Counted from the first letter of the stretch, positions 42,863 through 51,593 are shown. The stretch: 64,000 bases of DNA from Brevibacterium jeotgali (GCF_900169175.1 NZ_FXZM01000010.1:62001-126000); one strand, 5' to 3'. Numbers and translations are program-made. Notes: generated by a model not told the origin, from the letters alone.

Positions 42863-44023
42863 ATGGATACGGAGAGAGTGACTCATGGCCCTGACCTCGT
42901 CGGCATCGTCCCGCACCTGCTGGGCTATCCGCCTGAGGATTCCCTCGTGCTCGTGACGGCGACGAGGACGGCGGACGGGACCGGGCAGATCGGCCCCAGC
43001 CTGCGTGTCGACCTCACCGTCGAGAAGGCGAGACGGCTCGACGCCCCAGCCGTCCGTCGCTTCACAGCACCCCTGTGCGCGGTGCCGGAGGCCGACACGA
43101 TCTTCCCCGTCCTCTACAGCGATGTCCTGGCGGACTTCCATCTGCGCTGGGATGACCGTGAGCCGATGCCCGACGCAGACCTCGCCGCGGTGGAACTCCT
43201 GCTCACCGCACTCGACACCGTGACCGATGTGCTCGGCGACATGGGGTTCGCCGTGTTCCCGGTGCTGTGGTCCGGCAGCGGCGACTGCGGGGAGGTCGGC
43301 ATGACGGAGACGTCCTCCCTGGACTCAGTGCGGCCGGCAGCCGCCACGAGGGGGCTCGGGGCGGCGAGCACCCTCGTGGCGGAGAGCTTCGCCAGCTGTG
43401 TGCGGGTACCGGAGCCGGACGCCGCCACAGCCGCTGCGGTCGACGCCCTGCGCAGGGAGAGGTTCGCCGATGCGGAGCTCGTCGACGGGCTCGTGTCCGA
43501 AGCCCTCCTGCTGGATGCGCGAGCTCATGCTCGTGCGGCCGGCGAGGTTCCGGACGTGTCCCTGGTGGTCGATCCGCGGGCGGTTCTGGCGGTCGAGCGA
43601 CTCTGCCGCAGAGTCGCAGATCGCGACATCATCCAGATGCTGCTGGCGGGGGACCACCCCGATTTCTCCGCCGCACGCCTGCGCAACTTCTCGCCGGGGA
43701 CCTTCCTGCCGTACGCACGCCGATGCGTCGACGCAGGGGGAGCCGCGGAGCACATCGTCGGTCTGGCGCCCGACCCGCCGCGTCACGTCGCGCTGGCCGA
43801 GTCGGTGGGCTGGCTGCGCCACTGCCTTCCGCTGGTGATCGACGACGTGCGCCCGGATGTGCTGGCCCTCATCGCGTGGTTCGAATGGGCGAGGGGAAGG
43901 ATGTCATTCGCGGAGCACTACGTCGAGTGTGCGCTCTCCGACGATCCGGATCATCGGCTCGCCTCCATGCTCCGGAGGGCCATCGACGACGGGATCCCGC
44001 CGCGGTGGCTGCATCGGAGGTGA
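42863..44023 (+). CDS. DUF4192 family protein
   Basis: A 386-residue soluble actinobacterial protein of unknown function. The family is recognised by the opening TGPDLVGIVPHLLGYPPEDSLVLV (split here: GPDLVGIVPHLLGY and PPEDSLVLV), a central DVLGDMGFAVFPVLWSGSG and a C-terminal all-helical region ending with WFEWARGRMSFAEHYVECAL, SDDPDHRLASML and GIPPRWLHR. No signal peptide or membrane helix is seen. It is divergent from the spermidine synthase-like gene and upstream of sigA; its stop lies 52 nt before the predicted sigmaR-type promoter. DUF4192 genes commonly neighbour sigA in Micrococcales, so the position is conserved, not informative on function. Confidence 0.82.
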   Translation: MDTERVTHGPDLVGIVPHLLGYPPEDSLVLVTATRTADGTGQIGPSLRVDLTVEKARRLDAPAVRRFTAPLCAVPEADTIFPVLYSDVLADFHLRWDDREPMPDADLAAVELLLTALDTVTDVLGDMGFAVFPVLWSGSGDCGEVGMTETSSLDSVRPAAATRGLGAASTLVAESFASCVRVPEPDAATAAAVDALRRERFADAELVDGLVSEALLLDARAHARAAGEVPDVSLVVDPRAVLAVERLCRRVADRDIIQMLLAGDHPDFSAARLRNFSPGTFLPYARRCVDAGGAAEHIVGLAPDPPRHVALAESVGWLRHCLPLVIDDVRPDVLALIAWFEWARGRMSFAEHYVECALSDDPDHRLASMLRRAIDDGIPPRWLHRR

Positions 44024-44074
44024 AGAGGTGCCGTCGTCGGGGGAGAGGATGTCGCCCGACGGTTTGGGCGCGGG

Positions 44075-44100
44075 GGAATACCGTGCAATGATGGAGTGTT
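44075..44100 (+). promoter_or_regulatory. sigmaR/sigmaH-type promoter upstream of sigA
   Basis: GGAAT (44075-44079), exactly 18 nt, then GTT (44098-44100) matches the consensus of the thiol-oxidative-stress ECF factors sigmaR/sigmaH. Predicted start about 44106, giving a leader of about 105 nt. Induction of the principal sigma factor gene from such a promoter is known in Streptomyces (hrdB) and Corynebacterium (sigA). Confidence 0.6.
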
Positions 44101-44120
44101 GACCCGGTCGAACGCGATGC

Positions 44121-44138
44121 CGGAGGTCCATACCTCCG
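44121..44138. promoter_or_regulatory. Inverted repeat in the sigA leader
   Basis: CGGAGGT, CCAT loop, ACCTCCG: a perfect 7-bp stem 74 nt before the sigA GTG. It could be a leader hairpin that hides the Shine-Dalgarno-like GGAGGT, or an operator. Confidence 0.45.
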
Positions 44139-44211
44139 CGCAGTTTGACATGGGTCTTACTGGTGCCCGAATGGGCCCGGTGGCCTCCGCCCTCTGCCGA
44201 AAGGTTCGCAC

Positions 44212-45672
44212 GTGCCCACGAAGGATACGGGAAAGTCGAGCGCTCAGACCAGCAGCGAAGGCGCTGAGAAGCCGACCGCAGCAGCGACGCCGAAGAAGAC
44301 CACGGCTGCGAAGAAGGCTCCTTCCTCGACAGCGAAGACCGCGGCGAAGGCGACCGCCGCCAAGAAGTCGACGGCCGCGAAGTCGACCGCTGCGAAGTCG
44401 ACAGCGACGAAGACCACTGCCGCGAAGGCCACTGCGGCGAAGACGACGGCGTCGAAGACCGCTGCGGCGAAGACGACGGCCGCCAAGACCGCTGAGACGA
44501 AGACCACCGCAGCGAACAAGGCCACAGCGAAGACGGCCACGGGGAAGACGGCCACGGCGGCCAAGGGCGACGAGGGCCTCGAGAGCACCGAGCCGACGAC
44601 GCTGGAAGAGGCCGGCGTCGAGGACGTGGATCCCAACGAGACCACGGAGACCAAGAACTCGATTGAAGAGGAGAAGGACGAAGAGGTCAAGGAGGCCGGC
44701 GGCTTCGTCGTCTCCGACGCGGACGATGATGATCAGCCGGCGCAGCAGGTCGTGTCTGCGGGCGCGACTGCGGACCCCGTCAAGGACTATCTCAAGCAGA
44801 TCGGCAAGGTCGCGCTGCTCAACGCCGCAGAGGAGGTCGACCTCGCGAAGCGCATCGAAGCGGGGATGTACGCAGACCACCTCGTGAAGCAGGGAGACGT
44901 GACCGATCCCAAGGTGGTGCGGGAGTACCAGTGGATCATCCACGACGGTCGGATCGCGAAGAACCACCTCCTCGAAGCGAACCTCCGTCTCGTGGTGTCG
45001 CTCGCGAAGCGCTACACCGGTCGAGGGATGCTGTTCCTGGACCTCATCCAGGAGGGGAACCTGGGCCTCATCCGTGCGGTGGAGAAGTTCGACTACACCA
45101 AGGGCTTCAAGTTCTCGACGTATGCGACGTGGTGGATCCGACAGGCGATCACCCGCGCGATGGCCGACCAGGCGCGGACGATCCGCATTCCCGTGCACAT
45201 GGTCGAGGTCATCAACAAGCTCGCGCGGGTGCAGCGCCAGATGCTCCAGGATCTGGGTCGTGAGCCTGCTCCGGAAGAGCTCGCGAAGGAGCTCGATATG
45301 ACACCGGAGCGTGTGGTCGAGGTGCAGAAGTACGGCCGCGAACCCATCTCGCTGCACACGCCGCTGGGCGAGGACGGTGACTCAGAGTTCGGTGACCTCA
45401 TCGAAGACTCCGAAGCCGTCGTCCCGGCGGACTCGGTGAGCTTCACGCTCCTCCAGGAGCAGCTGCACTCCGTCCTCGATACGCTCTCAGAACGTGAAGC
45501 CGGGGTCGTCTCCATGCGCTTCGGCCTCAATGACGGACAGCCGAAGACGCTCGATGAGATCGGCAAGGTCTACGGCGTGACCCGCGAGAGGATCCGCCAG
45601 ATCGAATCGAAGACGATGGCGAAGCTGCGTCACCCCTCGCGGTCGCAGGTGCTCCGCGACTACCTCGACTGA
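44212..45672 (+). CDS. sigA: Principal RNA polymerase sigma factor (RpoD/SigA/HrdB)
   Basis: A 486-residue primary sigma-70 factor directing housekeeping transcription. Region 1.2 starts at [16 protein letters not shown], region 2 has [17 protein letters not shown] and [17 protein letters not shown] (-10 recognition), region 3 [14 protein letters not shown], and region 4.2 [20 protein letters not shown] (-35 recognition). The first 118 residues are an unusual Lys/Thr/Ala repeat (AAKTTAAK-type units, histone H1-like), followed by an acidic stretch (about 120-180). GTG 44212 has GAAAGG upstream at normal spacing. A perfect 15-bp terminator follows. Possible oxidative-stress control comes from the sigmaR-type promoter. 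Confidence 0.96.
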   Translation: MPTKDTGKSSAQTSSEGAEKPTAAATPKKTTAAKKAPSSTAKTAAKATAAKKSTAAKSTAAKSTATKTTAAKATAAKTTASKTAAAKTTAAKTAETKTTAANKATAKTATGKTATAAKGDEGLESTEPTTLEEAGVEDVDPNETTETKNSIEEEKDEEVKEAGGFVVSDADDDDQPAQQVVSAGATADPVKDYLKQIGKVALLNAAEEVDLAKRIEAGMYADHLVKQGDVTDPKVVREYQWIIHDGRIAKNHLLEANLRLVVSLAKRYTGRGMLFLDLIQEGNLGLIRAVEKFDYTKGFKFSTYATWWIRQAITRAMADQARTIRIPVHMVEVINKLARVQRQMLQDLGREPAPEELAKELDMTPERVVEVQKYGREPISLHTPLGEDGDSEFGDLIEDSEAVVPADSVSFTLLQEQLHSVLDTLSEREAGVVSMRFGLNDGQPKTLDEIGKVYGVTRERIRQIESKTMAKLRHPSRSQVLRDYLD

Positions 45673-45719
45673 GAGCACACTCCTGCTCAGGGCGCTCGTC
45701 GCACCGGCGCTCGCTGCGG

Positions 45720-45761
45720 AACGACTGCGGCCCCGTCCTTCCAGGCGGGGCCGCAGTCGTT
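45720..45761 (+). terminator. Intrinsic terminator after sigA
   Basis: AACGACTGCGGCCCCG pairs perfectly with CGGGGCCGCAGTCGTT around a 10-nt loop, followed by TCG; it begins 48 nt past the sigA stop. Confidence 0.78.
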
Positions 45762-45876
45762 TCGAACGCCGGTGCTCGGTCACCGCGGTGCAACGAGCGG
45801 TCATCTCGGTGTGACAGTGCTCGCACACGCCGCGCGGGAGGGTTCCCCGATGATCGTGATCACGGATCACGTCTGG

Positions 45877-45898
45877 TGCGGACTGCGTGCGGTCCGCA
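45877..45898 (-). terminator. Hairpin downstream of the VOC gene
   Basis: TGCGGAC, 8-nt loop, GTCCGCA, 15 nt past the VOC stop on the minus strand. The 240-bp convergent gap 45673-45912 also has a CGTGATCACG palindrome at 45855-45864. Confidence 0.45.
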
Positions 45899-45912
45899 TG
45901 CGAACAGACCCG

Positions 45913-46707
45913 TCAGGCGGGGGACACCAGTGTGAATGCCGCATTCTGCGCATCGATGAAGCGACCGACGCGACCGTGGTGGGAATCATGCGGGGCGGCG
46001 AGGACGTCCCCACCCAGTTCGCGTACCCGTTCGACCAGTGCGTCGACGTCGTTCACGTTGATGTGTGCTTCCCAGTGCGCGGGGACGGAGACGGCAGAGG
46101 CGTCGAACACGCCGCCTATCCGGGTCCCTGCATGCTCGATGGCCCAGTACCCCTGCTGTGAGGCGGCACTGCCCTCCATGTCGCCCGCGGCGACCTCCGA
46201 GCCGGTGAGGGAGGAGAAGCTCCACGCGAACGTCGCTGCGTAGAAGTCGCTGACCGTCGGGTCGGCGGTGAAGAGCTCCGCCCACTGGACTGCGCCTGCC
46301 GTGCCGAAGGACTGCATCGCGCGGTCGTCGTCATAGGCGAGCACGCCGAACGCAGTTCCCGCGGGATCGGACGTCAGCGCCACGCCGGCGGACCCGTCGA
46401 AGTCCGGGATCGCCATGAGCGCCTGCCCGCCGGCCTCGTCCACGTGTGCGAGGTGCGCGGACAGCTCTTCGACGCGGAAGTAGACGGACCAGAACGCTGG
46501 GCCCTGCTGACCCGGAGGCTGTGCGCTCACGCCGGCGACGCGCAGGCCCTCCGAGTGCGCGGCGCTGCCGAGGCCCAGTGGTCCCGCGCCCTCGAACTGC
46601 CACCCCAGGAGCTGGGAGTAGAAGCTTTCAGCAGCGTCGGGATCCGGCGAGCTGAGCTCGAACCAGCAGGGGGCGCCGAAGGGCGGGTCGTACGGAAGGG
46701 GGGCCAT
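45913..46707 (-). CDS. Two-domain VOC (glyoxalase/bleomycin-resistance) family protein
   Basis: A 264-residue protein with two vicinal-oxygen-chelate domains. The first (about 10-125) opens FGAPCWFELSSPDPDAAESFY and the second (about 137-262) has VQWAELFTADPTVSDFYAATF. It resembles the actinobacterial CFP32/27-kDa-antigen group of putative hydroxylases or glyoxalases; metal ligands are not clearly conserved, so activity is unassigned. AGGAG lies 7 nt before the ATG, and TAGACT on the minus strand at 46766-46761 is a likely -10. A 12-bp repeat GCCAGGAGCCGC (minus strand) occurs twice in its leader. Confidence 0.8.
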   Translation of the reverse strand: MAPLPYDPPFGAPCWFELSSPDPDAAESFYSQLLGWQFEGAGPLGLGSAAHSEGLRVAGVSAQPPGQQGPAFWSVYFRVEELSAHLAHVDEAGGQALMAIPDFDGSAGVALTSDPAGTAFGVLAYDDDRAMQSFGTAGAVQWAELFTADPTVSDFYAATFAWSFSSLTGSEVAAGDMEGSAASQQGYWAIEHAGTRIGGVFDASAVSVPAHWEAHINVNDVDALVERVRELGGDVLAAPHDSHHGRVGRFIDAQNAAFTLVSPA

Positions 46708-46708
46708 T

Positions 46709-46749
46709 GCGGCTCCTGGCGTCGGGGAAGATGTGCCGCGGCTCCTGGC
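46709..46749 (-). repeat. Duplicated 12-mer carrying the ribosome site of the VOC gene
   Basis: Minus-strand GCCAGGAGCCGC at 46749-46738 and again at 46720-46709; the second copy contains the AGGAG used by the VOC start. No start codon follows the first copy. Confidence 0.5.
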
Positions 46750-46760
46750 CGCACCCCGAC

Positions 46761-46766
46761 AGTCTA
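46761..46766 (-). promoter_or_regulatory. -10 element of the VOC gene
   Basis: Minus-strand TAGACT, 53 nt before the ATG at 46707, in the 112-bp gap after the amidase gene. Confidence 0.42.
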
Positions 46767-46819
46767 GGTGCTGTGACGAGCCTGTGCCCGGTGCCTGGTG
46801 GACTGCGACGTCGGCGGGG

Positions 46820-47710
46820 TCATCTCACGAGCGTGACGGCCAGCGCGTCGACGATGGCCCGTGCGATGCGCTGCTGCCCCTTCTCGGACTGGAGCATCCT
46901 CGCATCCTCGGCATTGCGCATCTCGCCTGCCTCGACCATGATCGCCGGGACGGAGGCGTTGTTGAGAGTCGCGAGGTCGTCCCGCACGACCAGGTCGTCG
47001 TACGCGGGGCTGCGGGTGAGGCCCGCGTCCTCGAGCGAGGCCGCGAGTGCGGTCCCGAGGGCCTCGGACACGTCCGCGACCTGCTCGTCCGCACGGCCTC
47101 CCGCCGGGGCGGCGATGACGTGGAAGCCGCGGGCGGAGTGGTCCTCTGTCCCGTTCGCATGCAGGCTCACCAGGGCATCCGCATCGTCTGCGAACGTGCC
47201 GCGCTCATCGACGCAGGGCCCTACCCCGTTGTCATCGGCGCGGCTGAGGACCACCGATGCGTCCGCCTCCTCCAGGGCGTCGACGAGCACCTCAGCCGCT
47301 TCCCACGCGAAGCGGTGCTCGGGGTACCCGTCTGTGGACTCCGTGCCGACGGTGTTGCAGTCCTTCGTCCCGCCGCGGCCGTCCGGAACGCTTTCTCTGA
47401 TCGTGGCCGGGTTCGCGCCGTTGTCACCGTTGTGACCGGGATCGACGGCGATGGTGAGTCCGGACAGCGAGGCGCTGGACGCCCTGGTCTCGGCATCCTC
47501 CGGGTCCGAGCCCTCGGGTGCCGGCCCTCGTTCCGCCGGCTGAGCGGATTCGGGCACCTGTTCGCCGGTCGCAGTGTGCGACGCGGAGGTGGACGTGGGG
47601 GTGCCTGCCCCTGCTCCTGCCCCTGCACCGCAGCCGGAGACTGCGAATGCGAGGACTGTGAGCACAGCGAGGCCACGTGCGGCACGGGTGAGGAGTGAGG
47701 TGTGGTGCAC
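46820..47710 (-). CDS. N-acetylmuramoyl-L-alanine amidase (Amidase_3), lipoprotein
   Basis: A 296-residue exported zinc amidase predicted to cleave the bond between MurNAc and L-alanine in peptidoglycan. The N-terminus is a lipoprotein signal (LAVLTVLAFAVSGC, lipidated C27), followed by a Gly/Ala run and a Thr/Ser/Glu-rich linker to about 82. The Amidase_3 domain shows zinc ligands H93 (AVDPGHNGDN), E131 (EHRFAWEAAE) and H184 (VSLHANG) and the catalytic Glu in IMVEAGEMRN. GTG 47710 is the start that places the signal peptide correctly; a longer frame overlaps the divergent parE promoter. Minus-strand CATACT 7 nt upstream suggests a leaderless transcript. Confidence 0.88.
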   Translation of the reverse strand: MHHTSLLTRAARGLAVLTVLAFAVSGCGAGAGAGAGTPTSTSASHTATGEQVPESAQPAERGPAPEGSDPEDAETRASSASLSGLTIAVDPGHNGDNGANPATIRESVPDGRGGTKDCNTVGTESTDGYPEHRFAWEAAEVLVDALEEADASVVLSRADDNGVGPCVDERGTFADDADALVSLHANGTEDHSARGFHVIAAPAGGRADEQVADVSEALGTALAASLEDAGLTRSPAYDDLVVRDDLATLNNASVPAIMVEAGEMRNAEDARMLQSEKGQQRIARAIVDALAVTLVR

Positions 47711-47788
47711 GCCACCGAGTATGCCGCACGCAGGGGTGGAGCGGCGCGCCTGCGGGGCGCGTTCCCGGCATCTGACGGCCCGGCGCTC

Positions 47789-47794
47789 TAGAAT
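47789..47794 (+). promoter_or_regulatory. -10 element of parE
   Basis: TAGAAT, 34 nt before GTG 47829, in the 118-bp divergent region with the amidase gene. No good -35 is seen. Confidence 0.5.
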
Positions 47795-47828
47795 GGAGCG
47801 TCGGAATCCGCAAGCGAAGGGGGCCGTG

Positions 47829-49961
47829 GTGGCGCAGAGCGCGAACAAGAAGGCGGACGAGAGCTACGATGCACGGCATCTGTCGGTGCTGTCCGGCCTC
47901 GAGGCGGTCCGCAAACGGCCGGGGATGTACATCGGCACCACTGATACGCGCGGTCTCATGCACTGCCTGTGGGAAGTCATCGACAACTCCGTCGACGAGG
48001 CACTGGGCGGCCACGGTTCGACGATCGACATCACGCTCTTCCCCGACGGGTCTGTGACCGTCGCGGATGAGGGGCGCGGGATCCCCGTCGACATAGAACC
48101 GCGCACCGGCCTCAGCGGCGTCGAGGTCGTCATGACGAAGTTGCACGCGGGCGGCAAGTTCGGCGGGGGCTCCTACGCGGCTGCCGGCGGTCTGCACGGT
48201 GTGGGTGCGTCCGTCGTCAACGCACTCTCCGCGCGCCTCGACGTGGAGGTGACGCGCGGATCGAAGGTGCATCGGATGTCGTTCCGCCGTGGTGAGCCCG
48301 GCCGCTTCGACGATTCTTCGGGGGACCTGTCGGCCGACAACCCCTTCACGCCCTTCACGGAGCCCACCCCACTCGACGTCGTGGGCAAGGCGAAGCGCGG
48401 TGCCACCGGCACGAAGGTGCGGTACTGGGCCGATCCACAGATCTTCCTGCCGAACGCGGAGTTCCAGTACAGCGAACTCGCGGACCGAGCCCGTCAGACC
48501 GCGTTCCTGATCCCGGGCCTGGGCATCAGGGTGACGGATGAGCGCGGCGTCGTGCGTGATGAGAACGGCGAGATCGTGCGGAGCCGGACTGAGGAGTTCC
48601 GCTATGAGGGCGGCATCTCCGAGTTCGTCGACCATCTGGCGGCGGACCCGATCATCACGGATGTCTGGAGGCTCGGCGGAGAGGGGACGTTCACAGAGAC
48701 GGTCCCGGTACTGGGCGACGACGGCCGCATGGTGTCCCAGGACGTCACGCGCGACGTGGCCGTCGACATCGCTCTGCGCTGGGGCACGGGCTTCGAGACC
48801 AAGCTGAGGAGCTTCGTCAACATCATCGCGACCCCCAAGGGCGGGACCCATGTGGCGGGGTTCGAGCAGTCGCTCCTCAAGACGGTGCGCAAAGCGGTCG
48901 ACGCGAACGCCCGGAAGCTCAAGGTCGGCAAGGACAAGCTGGAGAAGGACGACGTGCTGGCGGGCCTCACGGCCGTTGTGACGGTGCGTCTGGCCGAGCC
49001 GCAGTTCGAGGGCCAGACGAAGGAGGTGCTCGGGACCGCCGCGGTCAAGCGGATCGTGGCGCAGACTGTGGAGAAGCAGCTCTCCGCGCAGCTCGATTCG
49101 TCGCAGCGGCAGACGAAGGCGCAGGCCGGTCGCCTGCTGGAGAAGGTCGTCTCGGAGATGAAGGCGCGGATCTCCGCGAGGACGCATCGTGAGAACCAGC
49201 GCCGGAAGACGGCCCTGGAATCATCGTCGCTGCCGGCCAAGCTCTACGACTGCCGCGTGAGCGACCGTGAGGACACTGAGCTGTTCATCGTCGAGGGCGA
49301 TTCCGCGATGGGGACGGCGAAAGCCGCACGGGATTCCGAGCATCAGGCGCTCTTCCCGATCCGCGGCAAGATCCTGAACGTGCAGAAGGCTTCCGTGGCG
49401 GACATGCTCGCGAACGCGGAGTGCTCGGCGCTCATCCAGGTGGTGGGGGCGGGAGCGGGCCGCAGCTTCGCGGTGGATCAGGCCCGCTACGGCAAGGTCA
49501 TCATCATGACGGACGCGGACGTCGACGGCGCACATATCCGCACGCTCCTGCTCACCCTCTTCTTCCGCTACATGCGACCGCTCGTCGAGTCCGGGCGGGT
49601 GTTCGCGGCGGTTCCCCCGCTCCACCGAGTGGAGGTGGTGACGGGACGCGGAAAGCCGAACGAGGTCATCTACACGTATTCGGAAGAGGAGCTCAACACG
49701 CTGCTCGCGAAGCTCGTGAAGCAGAAGAAGGTGTACAAGGAGCCGATCCAGCGCTACAAGGGGCTGGGGGAGATGGACGCGGACCAGCTGGCGGAGACGA
49801 CCATGGATCCGTCCCTGCGCAGCCTCAGGCGCGTGACGATGGCGGACGCGGAGGCGGCAGAGCACACGTTCGCACTCCTCATGGGCTCCGAGGTGGCCCC
49901 GCGCAAGGAGTTCATCGTCGCCGGCGCCGCTGCACTCGACGCAGAGCGCATCGACGCGTGA
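47829..49961 (+). CDS. parE: Type IIA DNA topoisomerase subunit B (topoisomerase IV ParE-type)
   Basis: A 710-residue ATPase subunit of a gyrase/topoisomerase IV enzyme. The GHKL ATPase has EVIDNSVDEAL, DEGRGIP and GGLHGVGASVVNALS; the TOPRIM domain has FIVEGDSAMGTAK and TDADVDGAHIRTLLL; the C-terminus QRYKGLGEMDADQLAETTMD is complete. DNA gyrase genes usually sit beside dnaA, whereas this locus beside sigA is where Micrococcales keep the second, ParE-type enzyme; GyrB cannot be excluded by motifs. No subunit A gene is in the window. GTG 47829 follows AAGGGGG by 5 nt; GTG 47826 and ATG 47793 are alternatives. Confidence 0.88.
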   Translation: MAQSANKKADESYDARHLSVLSGLEAVRKRPGMYIGTTDTRGLMHCLWEVIDNSVDEALGGHGSTIDITLFPDGSVTVADEGRGIPVDIEPRTGLSGVEVVMTKLHAGGKFGGGSYAAAGGLHGVGASVVNALSARLDVEVTRGSKVHRMSFRRGEPGRFDDSSGDLSADNPFTPFTEPTPLDVVGKAKRGATGTKVRYWADPQIFLPNAEFQYSELADRARQTAFLIPGLGIRVTDERGVVRDENGEIVRSRTEEFRYEGGISEFVDHLAADPIITDVWRLGGEGTFTETVPVLGDDGRMVSQDVTRDVAVDIALRWGTGFETKLRSFVNIIATPKGGTHVAGFEQSLLKTVRKAVDANARKLKVGKDKLEKDDVLAGLTAVVTVRLAEPQFEGQTKEVLGTAAVKRIVAQTVEKQLSAQLDSSQRQTKAQAGRLLEKVVSEMKARISARTHRENQRRKTALESSSLPAKLYDCRVSDREDTELFIVEGDSAMGTAKAARDSEHQALFPIRGKILNVQKASVADMLANAECSALIQVVGAGAGRSFAVDQARYGKVIIMTDADVDGAHIRTLLLTLFFRYMRPLVESGRVFAAVPPLHRVEVVTGRGKPNEVIYTYSEEELNTLLAKLVKQKKVYKEPIQRYKGLGEMDADQLAETTMDPSLRSLRRVTMADAEAAEHTFALLMGSEVAPRKEFIVAGAAALDAERIDA

Positions 49962-49981
49962 CGGGGCCGCGGTCGGGGGGT

Positions 49982-50020
49982 GGCTGCGCAGATGCTGACG
50001 CACGAGCGCGCTGCGCAGCC
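49982..50020. terminator. Inverted repeat between convergent parE and M56 genes
   Basis: GGCTGCGCAG, 19-nt loop, CTGCGCAGCC in the 74-bp gap. It may serve both genes. No T tract. Confidence 0.48.
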
Positions 50021-50035
50021 GGATGAGAGCCGTGC

Positions 50036-50926
50036 TCAGCTGTAGATGATCGTTCCGACGAGGATGAGCGGGGGCACCGCCACGAGGCAGACGGCGTAGA
50101 CGGCCGCGCGGACCCGGGAACGTATCATGTCGGCCGCGACGGGGGCTGACAGTCGGGCGATGCGGACGTCCGTCAGATCCGGGTCGTAGTCCTTCGACCC
50201 GGCGGCCTGCTTGGCGGACACCTTCGTGAGCGCGCGGACGAACGCCCGGTCCGACACTGAGCGGCGCGCAGCATCGTCCGCCATGATCTCGATCGCTGCG
50301 CTCACGGCTTCGAGTGCGGTCCGGGTCGCGGGGAGGAACGGCAGCATGCGATGCCAGGATGCGAACGCGAGGGTCAGGAGGTCATGGCGGAGTCGCAGGT
50401 GCTCACGCTCATGGGCCAGCACGGCGTCCCGCTCCTCGTCCTCGAGGAGCGCAAGCAGCCCGGTCGATACGACCGTGGTCCCGGAGCCTCCTGCCACGGA
50501 GTACGCGAGGGCGTGATCCGTCTCGATCACCCGTGTCTCGGGTGCCCCCTCACGCGGTTCGGAGACGAGTGACAGGACCTCGCGGTGCCGCGCGCGATGC
50601 AGACGCGCGGATCGGGCCTCCCACAGAAGGGAGCCCAGGAGCAGCGCGAGCAGGCCGATGCCGACTGCGAGCAGGGGCCATCGCCACCAGTCGAGCGCAT
50701 CGTCGAGAGCGATGCCGGGCACGTGGACCAGCGGTGCGAGCGCGAAGGCGATGCAGGCGGAGATGAGCGAGAAGCCGCCCGCGACACCGATCGCCTGCCA
50801 GATGATCACGGCTGCGACCGGATCCGCGGTGCGCCGCGAGCGGTTCTGGGCTGCGGCGACGGCTTCCGGGATGGGCCATGCGAGGACGACGGCGAAGGCC
50901 GCGAGTGCGAAGCCGACGACGGTCAT
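50036..50926 (-). CDS. M56-family membrane metallopeptidase (BlaR1-like, no sensor domain)
   Basis: A 296-residue membrane zinc protease. Helices lie at about 3-18, 38-66, 84-102 and 270-294; the zinc motif AHEREHLRLRHD places HEREH at 172-176 on the inner side. BlaR1/MecR1 proteins carry an extra extracellular penicillin-binding domain of about 250 residues at the C-terminus; this one stops after the last helix, so the signal it senses is probably not a beta-lactam bound in that way. It lies 77 bp behind a BlaI-type repressor gene, its likely proteolytic target or signalling partner. GTG 50935 is an alternative start. Confidence 0.85.
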   Translation of the reverse strand: MTVVGFALAAFAVVLAWPIPEAVAAAQNRSRRTADPVAAVIIWQAIGVAGGFSLISACIAFALAPLVHVPGIALDDALDWWRWPLLAVGIGLLALLLGSLLWEARSARLHRARHREVLSLVSEPREGAPETRVIETDHALAYSVAGGSGTTVVSTGLLALLEDEERDAVLAHEREHLRLRHDLLTLAFASWHRMLPFLPATRTALEAVSAAIEIMADDAARRSVSDRAFVRALTKVSAKQAAGSKDYDPDLTDVRIARLSAPVAADMIRSRVRAAVYAVCLVAVPPLILVGTIIYS

Positions 50927-51003
50927 GGGTCGCACCGGACCAGGGGAGGTCCGGTCGTGTCGAAGGGGTGCGCGTCAGCCCGGGGGGCCATTCGCACGGG
51001 CCG

Positions 51004-51390
51004 TCAGCCGACCTCGGAGTGGCGCGGGGGATCGGTGTGGCGCAGACGGCTGTCCAGAACCCCGCGGAGGAAGGCGGAGTCCGACAGGGACACCGTTCCG
51101 AGGAAGCGTGCGAGGACGGCGCGGCGATCCCCGGCCTGGTCGAGGACTTCGGAGAGGAGATCGGAGACGTGCTCTTCCCTGCTCGACGCGGCGCTGTAGA
51201 GATGGGGACGGGTGCTGCGGTCGCGGACCACGTACCCCTTCTTCTCAAGGCGCGTGAGGACCGTGTGGACCGTCGTGAGTGCGAGGCCGCGATCCGCCAG
51301 GGCGTCTCGCAGTGCGGCGGCGGAGAGACCTTCGCGCTGCGACCACAGGGCGTCCATCACGCCGCGCTCGAGTTCCCCGAGGTTCTCCAC
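51004..51390 (-). CDS. blaI: BlaI/MecI/CopY-family transcriptional repressor
   Basis: A 128-residue winged-helix repressor. The DNA-binding domain (about 1-70) opens LGELERGVMDALWSQREGLS and has TTVHTVLTRLEKKGYVVRD, the family recognition helix and wing; the C-terminal half forms the dimer. GTG 51390 has AAGGAG 6 nt upstream. It is divergent from cydA, and a 17-bp dyad covering the cydA -10 is the best operator candidate. With the M56 gene just downstream it forms a repressor/protease pair like BlaI-BlaR1, here apparently attached to respiration rather than resistance. Confidence 0.9.
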   Translation of the reverse strand: MENLGELERGVMDALWSQREGLSAAALRDALADRGLALTTVHTVLTRLEKKGYVVRDRSTRPHLYSAASSREEHVSDLLSEVLDQAGDRRAVLARFLGTVSLSDSAFLRGVLDSRLRHTDPPRHSEVG

Positions 51391-51459
51391 CGATTCTCCT
51401 TCACTGCTGCACTGAGATGCTGTTCGTGCGCCCGCTGGGCGCGCGCACGCGTAACGATG

Positions 51460-51465
51460 AATCTA
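51460..51465 (-). promoter_or_regulatory. Possible -10 of blaI
   Basis: Minus-strand TAGATT, 70 nt before the blaI start, in the 250-bp blaI-cydA gap. No -35 is assigned. Confidence 0.35.
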
Positions 51466-51574
51466 TCATGCGGGCCCGGGGCGTCGCCCGACACGCGTTC
51501 TCAGAGGGTGTCCGGCTGGCGAGACAGATCTGTGCACTCAGCGAATGGGTTCCTGGGCGGCTGCCGGTCGGCTG

Positions 51575-51593
51575 TATTCTACGGACTGTAGAA
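51575..51593 (+). promoter_or_regulatory. cydA -10 overlapped by a BlaI-type dyad
   Basis: TATTCT (51575-51580) is a good -10; the dyad TTCTAC, 5 nt, GTAGAA (51577-51593) overlaps it. Inverted TAC...GTA halves are the core of BlaI/MecI/CopY operators. Binding here would block cydABDC transcription. The cydA start is 48 nt downstream. Confidence 0.58.

Noticed and set aside
44145-44173. TTGACA upstream of sigA as a second sigma70 promoter
   Set aside because: A perfect -35 is present at 44145-44150, but the 16-19 nt downstream positions give CGAATG or GAATGG and no TANNNT; not listed as a promoter.
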